Assembly (NCBI GenBank): GCA_049642465.1
Contig: JBAROV010000059.1
Span: forward strand, 1 to 29,063
Reading direction: 5' to 3'
DNA from: CAWDPQ01 sp049642465
Lineage (GTDB): Bacteria > Acidobacteriota > Vicinamibacteria > Vicinamibacterales > 2-12-FULL-66-21
DNA: 29,063 nt
Shown here piece after piece: positions 7,557 through 15,335 of the stretch (the stretch's first letter is position 1; the number at the start of each line of letters is the position of its first letter). The position numbers were made by a program, and so were the translations under genes. The notes beneath the pieces are model-generated. The model was given only the letters and a program-made list of their open reading frames with translations, did no database searches and was not told the origin of the DNA.

Positions 7557-9482
7557 CTAGCCGACATGGATTCGCGGCCGGCGCATGGGATTGGGTTCTG
7601 TTTGGCGTAGCACTTCGCGAGTGACGGGTGCGGTGTCGCCTTCGCCAAACGCCAGGAACTTCAGCAGGTACGCGATCGGGTTGCCTTCGGTCCAGCCGAA
7701 ATACGCGTGAGGAATCTTGCCCGTATGGTCGCGGATGAACAGCAGCAGGGCCGCTATCGCATTCGGAATAGCGGGACTCACGCAGCGGAGCACGTGATGG
7801 CCTCCAACATCTGCGCCAGTCACGACGAGTCGGTCGCTGAACGCAGATGCGTCGCCGGGTCGCACTTCCACGAATAACACGCGTTCGTCCGGAGGCAAGT
7901 GATGCGAATCGCGAGCTTCTCGGAGCTTATGCTCGTACTCCTCTGGTAGCCCGGTGTCAGGGCGATTCGCAATGATTCGAACGGGGGTTGCGGCGACTTC
8001 GCGCAGAAACGCCTTCGCCGTGTCGTCCGGCTCGACGGCGTGAACGCGCAGCTCTGTGGATCGCAGCACGCGCGACACCAGAGAGGTGAACACAATCGAC
8101 ACGATGAAGAACGACGCGATTTTGATGCCCTGCGGTTGTTCGTGGATGTTGACGGCGGTGGTGTAGCCAAATATCAGCGTGAGAAAGAGGTACGCCACGG
8201 CAGGACGTCCCTCCCGCCAGTCGTGCAGCGTCACGGCGAGCGCTGCTGATCCCATCAGCACCAGTACTCCCGTCGCATACGCGCCACCCTGCGCCGTCAC
8301 GTCTGCATCGAAGAGGATCGTGACCAGAAAGCCAATCGCGGTGAAGATCACAACGAGCGGACGGTTCGCCTTCGCCCACTCCGGGGCCATTCCGTATCGC
8401 GGCAAGTAGCGAGGCACGAGATTGAGCAGACCCACCATCGCGGACGCGCCGGCAAACCAGAGGATGGTGACCGTGCTCAGGTCGTACAGCGTGCCAAAGA
8501 CATGGCCGAGATGGTCGTGGGCGATGTAGGCGAGCGCCCGTCCGTACGCTCTGCCACCATACTGGAATTCCGCGGGAGGGATCAGTAGCGTCGTGACGAT
8601 GCTGCTGCCAACGAGCATCACGCTCATGATGAGCGCGGCGGTCGTCAACAGTTTCTTCGTGTTGCGAATGCGGCCAGCGGGTTGTTGCTTCAGGTCACCG
8701 GGATCTCCTTTCACAAGTGGCATCACGGCGACGCCCGTTTCGAACCCGGAGAGGCCCAGCGCCAGCTTGGGAAAGAGGAGCAGCACGAATGCGACCGTCT
8801 GGACCGGGCTGCCGTGCAGCGTCCAGAGAGAGCCGGCCCACTCTGAAAGTGCGCGTGAGTCCGCGAATACGAGCAGGAGTCCCCAGAACACCACGACCAG
8901 GTTCAACGCGATGTAGATAGCGACAATCGGCACGGCAAGGCCGACCGCTTCGCGGAATCCCTTCAGGAAGATCGCGCCCAAGGCGGCGAGGAGCAGTAAC
9001 GTCAGCAGGACGGGCCGGTTCAGCCACGGCGGTGCGAGCGGATTCTCGACGACGTGAGCCGTCGCATCGGCAGCCGACATGGTTATCGTGATGATGAATC
9101 CGGTGGCGGCGAATCCGAGCAAGCACAAGACGAGCGCTTTGCCGCGCCATCGCGGCAGCAAGTCTTCGAGAACCGAGATGCTGCCCTGCCCATGCGGACT
9201 CAGTTCGGCAACGCGCCTGTACATCGGCAGCGCGCCAAAAATCGTGAGCAGAACAAGCAGGAGTGTGGCGGCTGGCGACAGCGCGCCTGCCGCAAGAAAG
9301 GCTATTCCTGGCTGGTACCCAAGCGTCGAAAAGTAGTCGACGCCGGTGAGACACATCACCTGCCACCACGGGTGCTGGTGCACCCTGTCCGGCAAGGCGT
9401 GAGGTCCTTCAGGTTCGCGAACCCCTTCGAAGAACCACACCTTGAACCGGCGACGGTGCCGGTCCTTGAGCCCAAACGGCAT
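7557..9482 (-). CDS. APC-superfamily permease with C-terminal cytoplasmic domain
   Basis: The protein has 641 residues with about 12 hydrophobic segments from about 40 to 480 and a roughly 150-residue soluble tail. The motif GVDYFSTLGYQPGIAF in the first helix region and SPHGQGSISVLEDLLPRW fit APC-type transporters annotated as amino-acid permeases. The large soluble tail (ERVLFVEVRPGD, HAYFGWTEGNPIAYLLKFLAFGEGDTAPVTREVL) recalls the tail of KUP-type K+ transporters, so the substrate could be an amino acid or K+. The ATG lies 6 nt downstream of the stop of the DAACS symporter, so the two are almost surely co-transcribed. The assignment is to superfamily only. Confidence 0.75.
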   Translation of the reverse strand: MPFGLKDRHRRRFKVWFFEGVREPEGPHALPDRVHQHPWWQVMCLTGVDYFSTLGYQPGIAFLAAGALSPAATLLLVLLTIFGALPMYRRVAELSPHGQGSISVLEDLLPRWRGKALVLCLLGFAATGFIITITMSAADATAHVVENPLAPPWLNRPVLLTLLLLAALGAIFLKGFREAVGLAVPIVAIYIALNLVVVFWGLLLVFADSRALSEWAGSLWTLHGSPVQTVAFVLLLFPKLALGLSGFETGVAVMPLVKGDPGDLKQQPAGRIRNTKKLLTTAALIMSVMLVGSSIVTTLLIPPAEFQYGGRAYGRALAYIAHDHLGHVFGTLYDLSTVTILWFAGASAMVGLLNLVPRYLPRYGMAPEWAKANRPLVVIFTAIGFLVTILFDADVTAQGGAYATGVLVLMGSAALAVTLHDWREGRPAVAYLFLTLIFGYTTAVNIHEQPQGIKIASFFIVSIVFTSLVSRVLRSTELRVHAVEPDDTAKAFLREVAATPVRIIANRPDTGLPEEYEHKLREARDSHHLPPDERVLFVEVRPGDASAFSDRLVVTGADVGGHHVLRCVSPAIPNAIAALLLFIRDHTGKIPHAYFGWTEGNPIAYLLKFLAFGEGDTAPVTREVLRQTEPNPMRRPRIHVG

Positions 9483-9488
9483 GGGACG

Positions 9489-10775
9489 TCAGATCTCGCC
9501 GCGCGCGGCCGCCATCTCGAGCTCGCGATCCGACGCTTCGACGAACTCCCCCTCCCACTTGGCAATCACGACCGTCGCCAGGCAGTTCCCAATGACGTTG
9601 GTCATCGTCCGCGCCATATCCATCAGCTCGTCAACGCCGAGAATCAGCGTGACCCCTTCAAGCGGCAGGCCATAGCTGGCCAGCGTGCCCGCGAGGATCA
9701 CGAGTGATGCCCGCGGGACGCCTGCCACTCCCTTGCTCGTCAGCATGAGTGTGAGCAGCATCGTGATTTGCTGGCCGACGCTGAGCTGAACGCCTGCCGC
9801 TTGGGCTACGAACACGGCGGCGAGTGACAAATACAGGGTGGTGCCGTCAAGGTTGAAGCTGTAACCGAGTGGAAGCACGAACGAAACGATTCGTCGCGGA
9901 ACGCCGAGCCGTTCGAGCACTTCCATCGCGCGCGGGAGCGCCGCTTCGCTTGACGTCGTCGAGAAGGCAATCACCGCCGGTTCCTTGACGGCCTTCAGAA
10001 ACTTTCGGATCGGCACCTTGAAGATGAGGGCTACCGGCAGGAACACACCGAGAATCAGAACGATGAGCGCCAGATACAAAGTGGCAACCAGCCACGCGAG
10101 GTTATAGAGCACGCCGAGACCGCCATGGCCGACTGTGTACGCGATCGCGGCGCCCACGCCGAATGGCGCGTAGTGCATGACGATGTTGGTGAACTTGAAC
10201 ATCGTTTCGGCCACCGACTCGCACCAGGCGACAACCGGGCGGCCCTTCTCACCGATCATTCCCAGCGCAATGGCGAAGATGATGCTGAACACCACGATCT
10301 GCAGAACGTCTCCCTTGGCCATCGCGTCGATCACCGACTCCGGCACGACGTGGAGCAGGATCTGATCCCAGGTCTGCGGCTTCGCCGTAATGTCACTCTG
10401 CTGCCCCATCGGCAGGTTGACGCCGACGCCGGGTTTCGTGATGTTGACGGCGACGAGGCCAATGACGAGTGCAATCGTGGTAACGATCTCGAAGTAGATG
10501 ATGGCGCGGAGGCCCATGCGGCCGACGACTTTGAAATGGCCGGCACCCGCGATACCCGCCACGAGCGTGGCAAAGATCAGCGGCGCAATGATCATCTTGA
10601 TCAGCCGCAGGAACAGCTGGCTGAAGGGGCGGAAGTAGATTGCCCAATCGGGATGGTACGTGCTCACAAACCATCCCACGACGATACCGACCGCGAGCCC
10701 GAGAAAGATCTGCTGGGTGAGCGTGATGCGGGGGCGCCGCGGCGCGGCCGCCACCGCGGTGTCCGATCTGGCCAT
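9489..10775 (-). CDS. Dicarboxylate/amino acid:cation symporter (DAACS family, GltP/DctA-like)
   Basis: The 428-residue inner-membrane symporter has the family signatures AFSTTSSEAALP (the re-entrant serine-rich loop), FNLDGTTLY (NMDGT-like cation site) and DMARTMTNVIGN in the last helix. In the archaeal homologue GltPh the aligned Asp and Arg of the last motif bind the amino group and side-chain carboxylate of aspartate. Their presence favours glutamate/aspartate over plain dicarboxylates, but that is inference. The TAGAAT at 10785-10790 (minus strand, 9 nt before the start) could be a -10 box; it overlaps the stop of the methyltransferase 12 nt upstream. No SD is visible. Length is normal for the family. 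Confidence 0.9.
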   Translation of the reverse strand: MARSDTAVAAAPRRPRITLTQQIFLGLAVGIVVGWFVSTYHPDWAIYFRPFSQLFLRLIKMIIAPLIFATLVAGIAGAGHFKVVGRMGLRAIIYFEIVTTIALVIGLVAVNITKPGVGVNLPMGQQSDITAKPQTWDQILLHVVPESVIDAMAKGDVLQIVVFSIIFAIALGMIGEKGRPVVAWCESVAETMFKFTNIVMHYAPFGVGAAIAYTVGHGGLGVLYNLAWLVATLYLALIVLILGVFLPVALIFKVPIRKFLKAVKEPAVIAFSTTSSEAALPRAMEVLERLGVPRRIVSFVLPLGYSFNLDGTTLYLSLAAVFVAQAAGVQLSVGQQITMLLTLMLTSKGVAGVPRASLVILAGTLASYGLPLEGVTLILGVDELMDMARTMTNVIGNCLATVVIAKWEGEFVEASDRELEMAAARGEI

Positions 10776-10787
10776 GAAATTCGGATT

Positions 10788-11552
10788 CTAACGCGAAAAG
10801 CGGGACAGGTAGAGCGACCTGGCGGTCAGTTCTCGCGGCTGGAGGCCGGCGGCGCGGGCCAACTGCGATTGACGCGCGGGAAGAGCGACCGGGAACCGCC
10901 ACTCGTCGGCACGTCCGCCCACTTGCAGGAACGCTTTGGCCCACTCCTTCCACCACGGGATGGGGCGGCTGGCAATCGGCTCGACAATCAGAACGCGCCC
11001 GCCCAGGTTGGCCGCTTCCAGCAGACGCGGGAGTAGGCGTCCCCGCGTCGAGTCGCTCAGTTCGTTCACGGCATAGCCTGCGAGAATCGCGCTGCCGGGT
11101 TTCGCGGCCAGCTCGGCGTGGGCAATGTCGGCCTTCCGTGCACGTCCGCGCAACCCGAGCGTCCTGTAGGTCCAGCTGGCCTCCTCCACTGCCCAAGGGT
11201 GACGGTCGAAACCGGCGATTGCCGCGTTGGCTTCGAGCGCCCATGCCGCCCCCGCCGCACCGGTGCCGCACCCAAGGTCCGTAATCGCGGTGACCGGTGA
11301 CGGGTGCAACGCCCGAACAACCTCGCGCGTGACGAGAAAGTGGACTGGCCCGTAGAACAACGCGAAGGCCGCGCGTTTACCCGCGGTGCCAAGCGCCGCC
11401 CCTTCGGCAAGCCTCGACCGGCGTTCGACGTAGCAAGATGAGAGCGCGCGCAGAGCGCGCGCAGCTTCCGCCGGCGTCAGGTCGGACAAGTGCCGGTTGT
11501 CGAGCTCGGTGATCCACGACAGGACTTTTTCGTTCGGATCGGATTCAGTCAC
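10788..11552 (-). CDS. Rsm22-like class I SAM-dependent methyltransferase
   Basis: The protein has 254 residues and a GTG start (MTESDP). The SAM-binding motif I is ITDLGCGTGAAGAAWA (about 92-107), followed by AGFDRHPWAVEEA (motif II acidic region) and ILAGYAVNELSD (motif IV-like). The sequence FALFYGPVHFLVTREVVRAL upstream of the SAM domain and the late VLIVEPIASRPIPWWKEW resemble the bacterial relatives of mitochondrial Rsm22, a family tied to ribosome assembly. The cysteine set of the Fe-S-binding members is absent. It lies 12 nt upstream of the symporter on the same strand, which may be proximity rather than shared function. Confidence 0.65.
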   Translation of the reverse strand: MTESDPNEKVLSWITELDNRHLSDLTPAEAARALRALSSCYVERRSRLAEGAALGTAGKRAAFALFYGPVHFLVTREVVRALHPSPVTAITDLGCGTGAAGAAWALEANAAIAGFDRHPWAVEEASWTYRTLGLRGRARKADIAHAELAAKPGSAILAGYAVNELSDSTRGRLLPRLLEAANLGGRVLIVEPIASRPIPWWKEWAKAFLQVGGRADEWRFPVALPARQSQLARAAGLQPRELTARSLYLSRFSR

Positions 11553-11571
11553 TTTTTGCGTGTCGAATTCT

Positions 11572-11590
11572 GTAACGAAGTAATAGTTAC
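11572..11590. promoter_or_regulatory. Inverted repeat GTAAC-N9-GTTAC in a divergent intergenic region
   Basis: A perfect 5-bp dyad with a 9-nt spacer (GTAACGAAGTAATAGTTAC) sits in the only AT-rich patch between the methyltransferase start at 11552 and the small membrane protein at 11718. Its spacing fits a dimeric HTH operator, and an HTH protein is encoded 280 nt away. No clear promoter hexamers flank it, so this is only a candidate. Confidence 0.25.
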
Positions 11591-11717
11591 CGCAGTAGAA
11601 TCAGACGCAAAGGGCGCCGCGAAGTGGAACCTATTGACGCCCGGAATGTTATCTCGCCGCGTGTATGGGAACCCTTCTTGCACCGCGGGCCGAAAACGGG
11701 CCGCCACGACGTATCCC

Positions 11718-11879
11718 ATGACCTTCAAACTCTGGATTCTCGCCGGAGGCCTGTTGGCCTTCGCCGCCGGCACCGCGATCCGGTGGTCTCGCGCGCGGAC
11801 CAAGCGGTTTACTCATACGGATCAGCTGAGTAGTGATTGGCTGTCGGAGACACGCGCCCGCGAGGAACATCCATGGTGA
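11718..11879 (+). CDS. Small single-pass membrane protein (53 aa)
   Basis: The ORF begins MTFKLWILAGGLLAFAAGTAIRW, a clean transmembrane segment with a positively charged flank (SRARTKR) that would place the C terminus in the cytoplasm. The C-terminal half is polar (HTDQLSSDWLSETRAREEHPW). Its stop overlaps the start of the following HTH gene (ATGGTGA), a typical coupling arrangement. No SD is visible, and an in-frame upstream ATG at 11646 could also be used. I do not recognise a family. The start coupling and topology support a real gene, but coding evidence is modest. Confidence 0.5.
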   Translation: MTFKLWILAGGLLAFAAGTAIRWSRARTKRFTHTDQLSSDWLSETRAREEHPW

Positions 11880-12475
11880 GCGAGCGTCGAGCGCTCGGGG
11901 ATCGCTTCCGGCGACAGCGGGAGCGTCGCGGTGTGACGCTCGAAGCGATCGCCAAATCCACGAAGGTTTCCAAGTCGTTGTTCACTGCGCTCGAGCGCGG
12001 TGACTGTTCGCGATGGCCAGGGGGGGTGTACAGCCGGGCGTACATCAGAGCGTACGCCGAAGCCATCGGGATGGACCCGAACGAGGCGGTTGAGGACTTC
12101 ACAGCTGCCTTCGCCGACACGGCTTGGCCGGATCGGACCGGCGCACCCACCAGGCCCGTTCGCGCGGCCGCGTCACTCCGCCTCTCGATGGACGATCAAC
12201 CCGAAGTTCGCGAGACGCAGTTGCTCCGCCGCACCCTCTTCGCGCTCGCGGATCTGGCGGCAGCCCTGGGGATGGCTTGGGTCGCACAGGCCGTTTTCGA
12301 TGCGGGTGTCTGGGGCACGGCGGCGTTCGTGCTGGCGTACTACGCCGGCGGCCGCGTCGTCACGGATGAGCCTTTGGTGGCTTGGGCCTTCAGCCGATTC
12401 CACTCGGCTCCGGCCGTCGATCCCGCTCCGGCGGAGGATGTGTCCGTCAGCGATCCGGCCAGTACGGCAGCTTAA
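11873..12475 (+). CDS. RodZ-like HTH protein with membrane segments, lacking the periplasmic domain
   Basis: The start is the ATG at 11873, preceded by GAGGA at 11862-11866. The protein has 200 residues. Residues about 7-75 form an HTH_25/XRE-type domain (LGDRFRRQRERRGVTLEAIAKSTKVSKSLFTALERGD, then WPGGVYSRAYIRAYAEAIG), the signature of RodZ N-termini. A charged linker leads to two hydrophobic segments at about 123-143 and 148-165. The C-terminal tail is acidic and Pro/Ala-rich. The DUF4115 periplasmic domain of true RodZ is absent, so a direct MreB-linked morphogenesis role is uncertain. It may pair with the coupled 53-residue membrane protein. Confidence 0.75.
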   Translation: MVSERRALGDRFRRQRERRGVTLEAIAKSTKVSKSLFTALERGDCSRWPGGVYSRAYIRAYAEAIGMDPNEAVEDFTAAFADTAWPDRTGAPTRPVRAAASLRLSMDDQPEVRETQLLRRTLFALADLAAALGMAWVAQAVFDAGVWGTAAFVLAYYAGGRVVTDEPLVAWAFSRFHSAPAVDPAPAEDVSVSDPASTAA

Positions 12476-12535
12476 TCCCTGCCACCCTTGCGGCCCCGCA
12501 CGGTCAACCAGCCGAAGCTATTCTGGGGGACGTTT

Positions 12536-12566
12536 CGAAGCTCGCCGGAAGATTGGGAGAGCTTCG
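12536..12566 (-). terminator. Hairpin at the 3' end of tRNA-Ser
   Basis: CGAAGCTC (12536-12543) and GAGCTTCG (12559-12566) form a perfect 8-bp stem with a 15-nt loop. On the minus strand it begins at the last two bases of the tRNA gene and lies in its 3' trailer. No T-tract follows, so it may serve transcript-end processing as much as termination. Confidence 0.35.
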
Positions 12567-12651
12567 GAGGGAGAGGGATTCGAACCCCCGGTACCCTTCC
12601 GGGTACAGCGGTTTTCAAGACCGCCGCCATCGACCACTCGGCCATCCCTCC
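12565..12651 (-). tRNA. tRNA-Ser, anticodon UGA
   Basis: An 87-nt class II tRNA read on the minus strand. The acceptor arms GGAGGGA and TCCCTCC pair perfectly, and the discriminator is G, as expected for serine. The D arm contains GCCGAGTGGTC. The anticodon loop is CTTGAAA with TGA at plus positions 12615-12617. A long variable arm (TACCC-GGAA-GGGTA) follows, and the T arm holds GGTTCGAATCC. The 3' CCA is not encoded; AAG follows the discriminator. The long variable arm and anticodon both identify serine. Confidence 0.97.
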
Positions 12652-12665
12652 ACGCGCTGGGTTCC

Positions 12666-12671
12666 ATATTA
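12666..12671 (-). promoter_or_regulatory. -10 box for tRNA-Ser
   Basis: On the minus strand TAATAT ends 14 nt before the first base of the tRNA, which would give a leader of about 7-8 nt. It matches the consensus at five of six positions in otherwise GC-rich DNA. A -35 element is not obvious. Confidence 0.45.
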
Positions 12672-12721
12672 CGTCACGATGAAAGGGAATTCGGCGGGCG
12701 GTAAGTCCGGAACCCGGGTGA

Positions 12722-12765
12722 GGCCGGCGGCGAGGTGCGGACTCTACGCCGCAGGCTCGCCGGCC
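12722..12765. other. Long GC-rich imperfect hairpin
   Basis: GGCCGG (12722-12727), CGAG (12731-12734) and TGCGG (12736-12740) pair with CCGCA (12749-12753), CTCG (12756-12759) and CCGGCC (12760-12765) around an 8-nt loop, giving 15 bp with small bulges. It lies in the 335-nt gap between tRNA-Ser and the DUF4139 gene. It could be a terminator-like or REP-like structure; no T-tract is present on either side. Confidence 0.35.
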
Positions 12766-12798
12766 ACCCCCGAAAGTTCCAGCCACCCATAACGCAAT

Positions 12799-12916
12799 CT
12801 GCTTACCAACTCGCGAGGCCGGTTTTCCCGTTGGTTTTCGTGCAACGCCACGAAAAGGCACCCGAAGCAGTGACTCATTTCGGGCTCTTCGTTACATACA
12901 ACCGCCGATAAAAGAG
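12799..12916 (+). promoter_or_regulatory. Candidate structured leader with mutually exclusive stems upstream of the DUF4139 gene
   Basis: Four stems follow one another: ACCAAC/GTTGGT (12805-12835), TTTTCGTG/CACGAAAA (12835-12856, perfect 8 bp), CCCGAA/TTCGGG (12861-12884) and CTCTT/AAGAG (12885-12916). CTGCTT (12799-12804) can also pair with AAGCAG (12865-12870), enclosing the first two stems as a three-way junction. That pairing shares bases with the third stem, so the two folds exclude each other. The region matches no riboswitch class I know. No promoter is evident upstream, and the folding is by eye only. Confidence 0.3.
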
Positions 12917-12986
12917 GACAGGCCGGCGGGACCCACGGAGTGTCTAAGGGATCGCCGTCTGCCGACGAGGAGATTTGGAGTCGCCT

Positions 12987-15335
12987 ATGCGTCTGCCCGC
13001 TATCGTCGTCGCATCCCTGATTCTGTGCCCGGCGCTGGCGGCCGCCCAGACGCCCGCTCCGGCCCCCACGGCCCCGGCGGCGGAATCTGGTCCGCTCCCG
13101 GTCCGCCGCGTCGTGCTTTACAAGACCGGCGTCGGATATTTCGAGCACCTGGGAACCGTCCGGGACCGTCAGGACGTCGCGGTCCGTTTTACGAGCGCCC
13201 AACTGAACGACGTGCTCAAGTCACTCACGACCATCGACCTGGGTAAGGGACGGATTTCAGGCATCAGCTACAACTCCATCGCGCCAATCGAACAGCGTCT
13301 CGGCGCGCTGCGGCTTCCGGTCGGCGCGACGACGACGGCGTTCGATCTCCTGGGATCGCTTCGCGGGGCCCGCGTCGAGGTGACCAGCAGCACCGGAGTT
13401 GTCGAGGGGCGGCTCCTGAGCGTCGAGCGCCGGAATCAGCTGCAAAGAGAGACGGCCACCACGCTCGAATCGTTTTCGGTTCTGACCGACCTCGGCGAAA
13501 TGCGCTCGTTTGACCTCACCCCCGCCGTCCGCGTCCGCATCGTCGATCGCGATCTCCGGCAGGAAGTCGGGAGGTACCTGGACGTGGTGGGCTCTTCGCG
13601 AGAACAAGACGTCCGGCGCATGGTGATCTCGTCGGCGGGAACTGGCGAACGCCAACTGTTTGTCAGCTACATCAGCGAAGTACCGATCTGGAAATCGACG
13701 TACCGGCTGGTTCTTACGGAAAAAGGGAAACCGCTGCTGCAGGGGTGGGCCATCGTGGACAACACGATTGGAGAGGACTGGAGCAACGTCGAGTTGTCGC
13801 TGGTCGCCGGCTCGCCCCAATCGTTCATCCAGCAGATCTCACAGCCCTATTACGGACGGCGGCCGGTCGTCCCGCTTCCGCAGGCCGCGCAGATGTCGCC
13901 GCAGACGCATCAAGCAACGCTCACGACAGGCATGGGAAGAATGTCGGGCCGGGTTCTCGACCACACAGGAAGCGTGCTGCCCGGTGCGAGGGTGACGCTG
14001 AGCGGTCCGTCAGGGACCAGGAATACGGTTACGAACGCCTCCGGAGAGTACGACTTCGTCGCGCCGCCCGGTCAGTACACCCTCACATTCGAGCTCGACG
14101 GATTCAGCACGCAGCGCGTCAGCATGGCTCTGGCCGCGGGAGGCTCAACAACGCATGATGCGAGGTTGAGCGTCGGTGCCCTGACAGAGACGGTGAGTGT
14201 GGCGGCCGAATCCCGAACACGTGACAGTGTGATGAGACGCGGCGGAACGGTTGGCGGTGTCGCCGGCGGACTGCCGGGGCCTCCACCACCGCCGGCCGCG
14301 CCGATGGCTGTCTACGACCAGCTGCAGGCCGGCCAGACCAGCGCGCAAGCGGCGGCGCTCGGCGATCTTTTCGAATATCGAATCAAGGAACCGGTCACGC
14401 TCCGCAAGAACCAATCCGCCCTGGTGCCCATCGTCAACGCGGAGGTCACAGCCGAAAAGGTAGTCCTGTGGAATCGCGGCGCCGGCAGCGGGCGTCCATT
14501 GCGGGCGCTGTGGCTGTCCAACAGCACCGGCTACACCCTCGACGGCGGAAGCATCGCGATCATCGAGGCCAATGCCTTCGCCGGCGAAGGCCTGGTCGAA
14601 CCATTGAAAGCCGGCGAGCGCCGGCTGATCTCCTACGCAGCGGAACTCGGCGTGCTCGTGAGCGCGAAGCAGGACACGGCTTCGGGACGCGTCACGCGGC
14701 TGCGGATCGCCAACGGCGTGGTGATTCACGAGATGGAAGAACGCGCCGCGTGGACGTATACCGCACGGAACGAGAACTCCACACCCGTTACCCTGCTGAT
14801 AGAGCATCGGACCCGCCCCGGCTGGTCCGTAAAGGCGGATATACAGGCGGCTGAAACGACGCCCGATACACAGCGATTTCGACTGACGGTTGATGGCGGT
14901 AAAGAGGCCACGCTGTCGGTGCAGGAGGTCCACCCTACTCAAACGAGCATCTCGATCGGCGAACTCACCGATCAGTACATCTCTTCCGGGATGCGCGAAA
15001 GCATGTTCACCGACGAGCTCCGGAACGCCTTGAAGCCGATCATCGACAAGCGCGTCGAACTTGCCGGCGTGGAGCGGCAACTCGCAGAGCTGAATTCGCA
15101 GCAGGAGGCCATCGGCAGCGACCAGGAACGCCTGCGCGAGAACATGAAGGCACTGCGCGGGAGCGCCGAGGAAAAGCAGCTGCTGCAGCGATACACGCGA
15201 CAGCTGAACGATCAGGAAGACAGACTCGAGACACTCCGAAAGAGCATGGCGCAGAGCACGGCCGTCCGCGACAGGCTGAAGGCCGAACTGACCGCGCTTA
15301 TTCAGAAACTGACGTTTGACGGCGGGAAATCATGA
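12987..15335 (+). CDS. Exported DUF4139 protein with an inserted carboxypeptidase-regulatory-like domain
   Basis: The start is the ATG at 12987 with GGAG at 12977-12980; an in-frame TTG at 12975 has poorer spacing. The protein has 782 residues. A signal peptide (MRLPAIVVASLILCPALAAAQ) and a short Pro/Ala linker come first. The N-terminal part (RRVVLYKTGVGYFEHLGTV) and the motif VSYISEVPIWKSTYRLVL...GWAIVDNTIGEDWSNVELSLVAG are typical of DUF4139 proteins. Residues about 315-440 hold an insert with SGRVLDHTGSVLPGARVTLSG, ASGEYDFVAPPGQYTLTFELDGF and a Pro/Gly-rich stretch, like the CarboxypepD_reg domains at the N terminus of Oar-type TonB receptors. The DUF4139 fold then resumes, and residues about 680-775 form a coiled coil rich in Glu, Gln and Leu. 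The function of DUF4139 proteins is unknown to me. It overlaps the serS 3' end tail to tail by 6 nt. Confidence 0.82.
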   Translation: MRLPAIVVASLILCPALAAAQTPAPAPTAPAAESGPLPVRRVVLYKTGVGYFEHLGTVRDRQDVAVRFTSAQLNDVLKSLTTIDLGKGRISGISYNSIAPIEQRLGALRLPVGATTTAFDLLGSLRGARVEVTSSTGVVEGRLLSVERRNQLQRETATTLESFSVLTDLGEMRSFDLTPAVRVRIVDRDLRQEVGRYLDVVGSSREQDVRRMVISSAGTGERQLFVSYISEVPIWKSTYRLVLTEKGKPLLQGWAIVDNTIGEDWSNVELSLVAGSPQSFIQQISQPYYGRRPVVPLPQAAQMSPQTHQATLTTGMGRMSGRVLDHTGSVLPGARVTLSGPSGTRNTVTNASGEYDFVAPPGQYTLTFELDGFSTQRVSMALAAGGSTTHDARLSVGALTETVSVAAESRTRDSVMRRGGTVGGVAGGLPGPPPPPAAPMAVYDQLQAGQTSAQAAALGDLFEYRIKEPVTLRKNQSALVPIVNAEVTAEKVVLWNRGAGSGRPLRALWLSNSTGYTLDGGSIAIIEANAFAGEGLVEPLKAGERRLISYAAELGVLVSAKQDTASGRVTRLRIANGVVIHEMEERAAWTYTARNENSTPVTLLIEHRTRPGWSVKADIQAAETTPDTQRFRLTVDGGKEATLSVQEVHPTQTSISIGELTDQYISSGMRESMFTDELRNALKPIIDKRVELAGVERQLAELNSQQEAIGSDQERLRENMKALRGSAEEKQLLQRYTRQLNDQEDRLETLRKSMAQSTAVRDRLKAELTALIQKLTFDGGKS

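Noticed and set aside
10125..11036. 303-codon plus-strand frame over the symporter and methyltransferase
   Set aside because: Asp/His/Arg-rich composition and full overlap with two well-supported minus-strand genes.
12472..12861. 129-codon minus-strand frame across tRNA-Ser
   Set aside because: It reads through the tRNA gene and the stem-loop region and has no coding signature.
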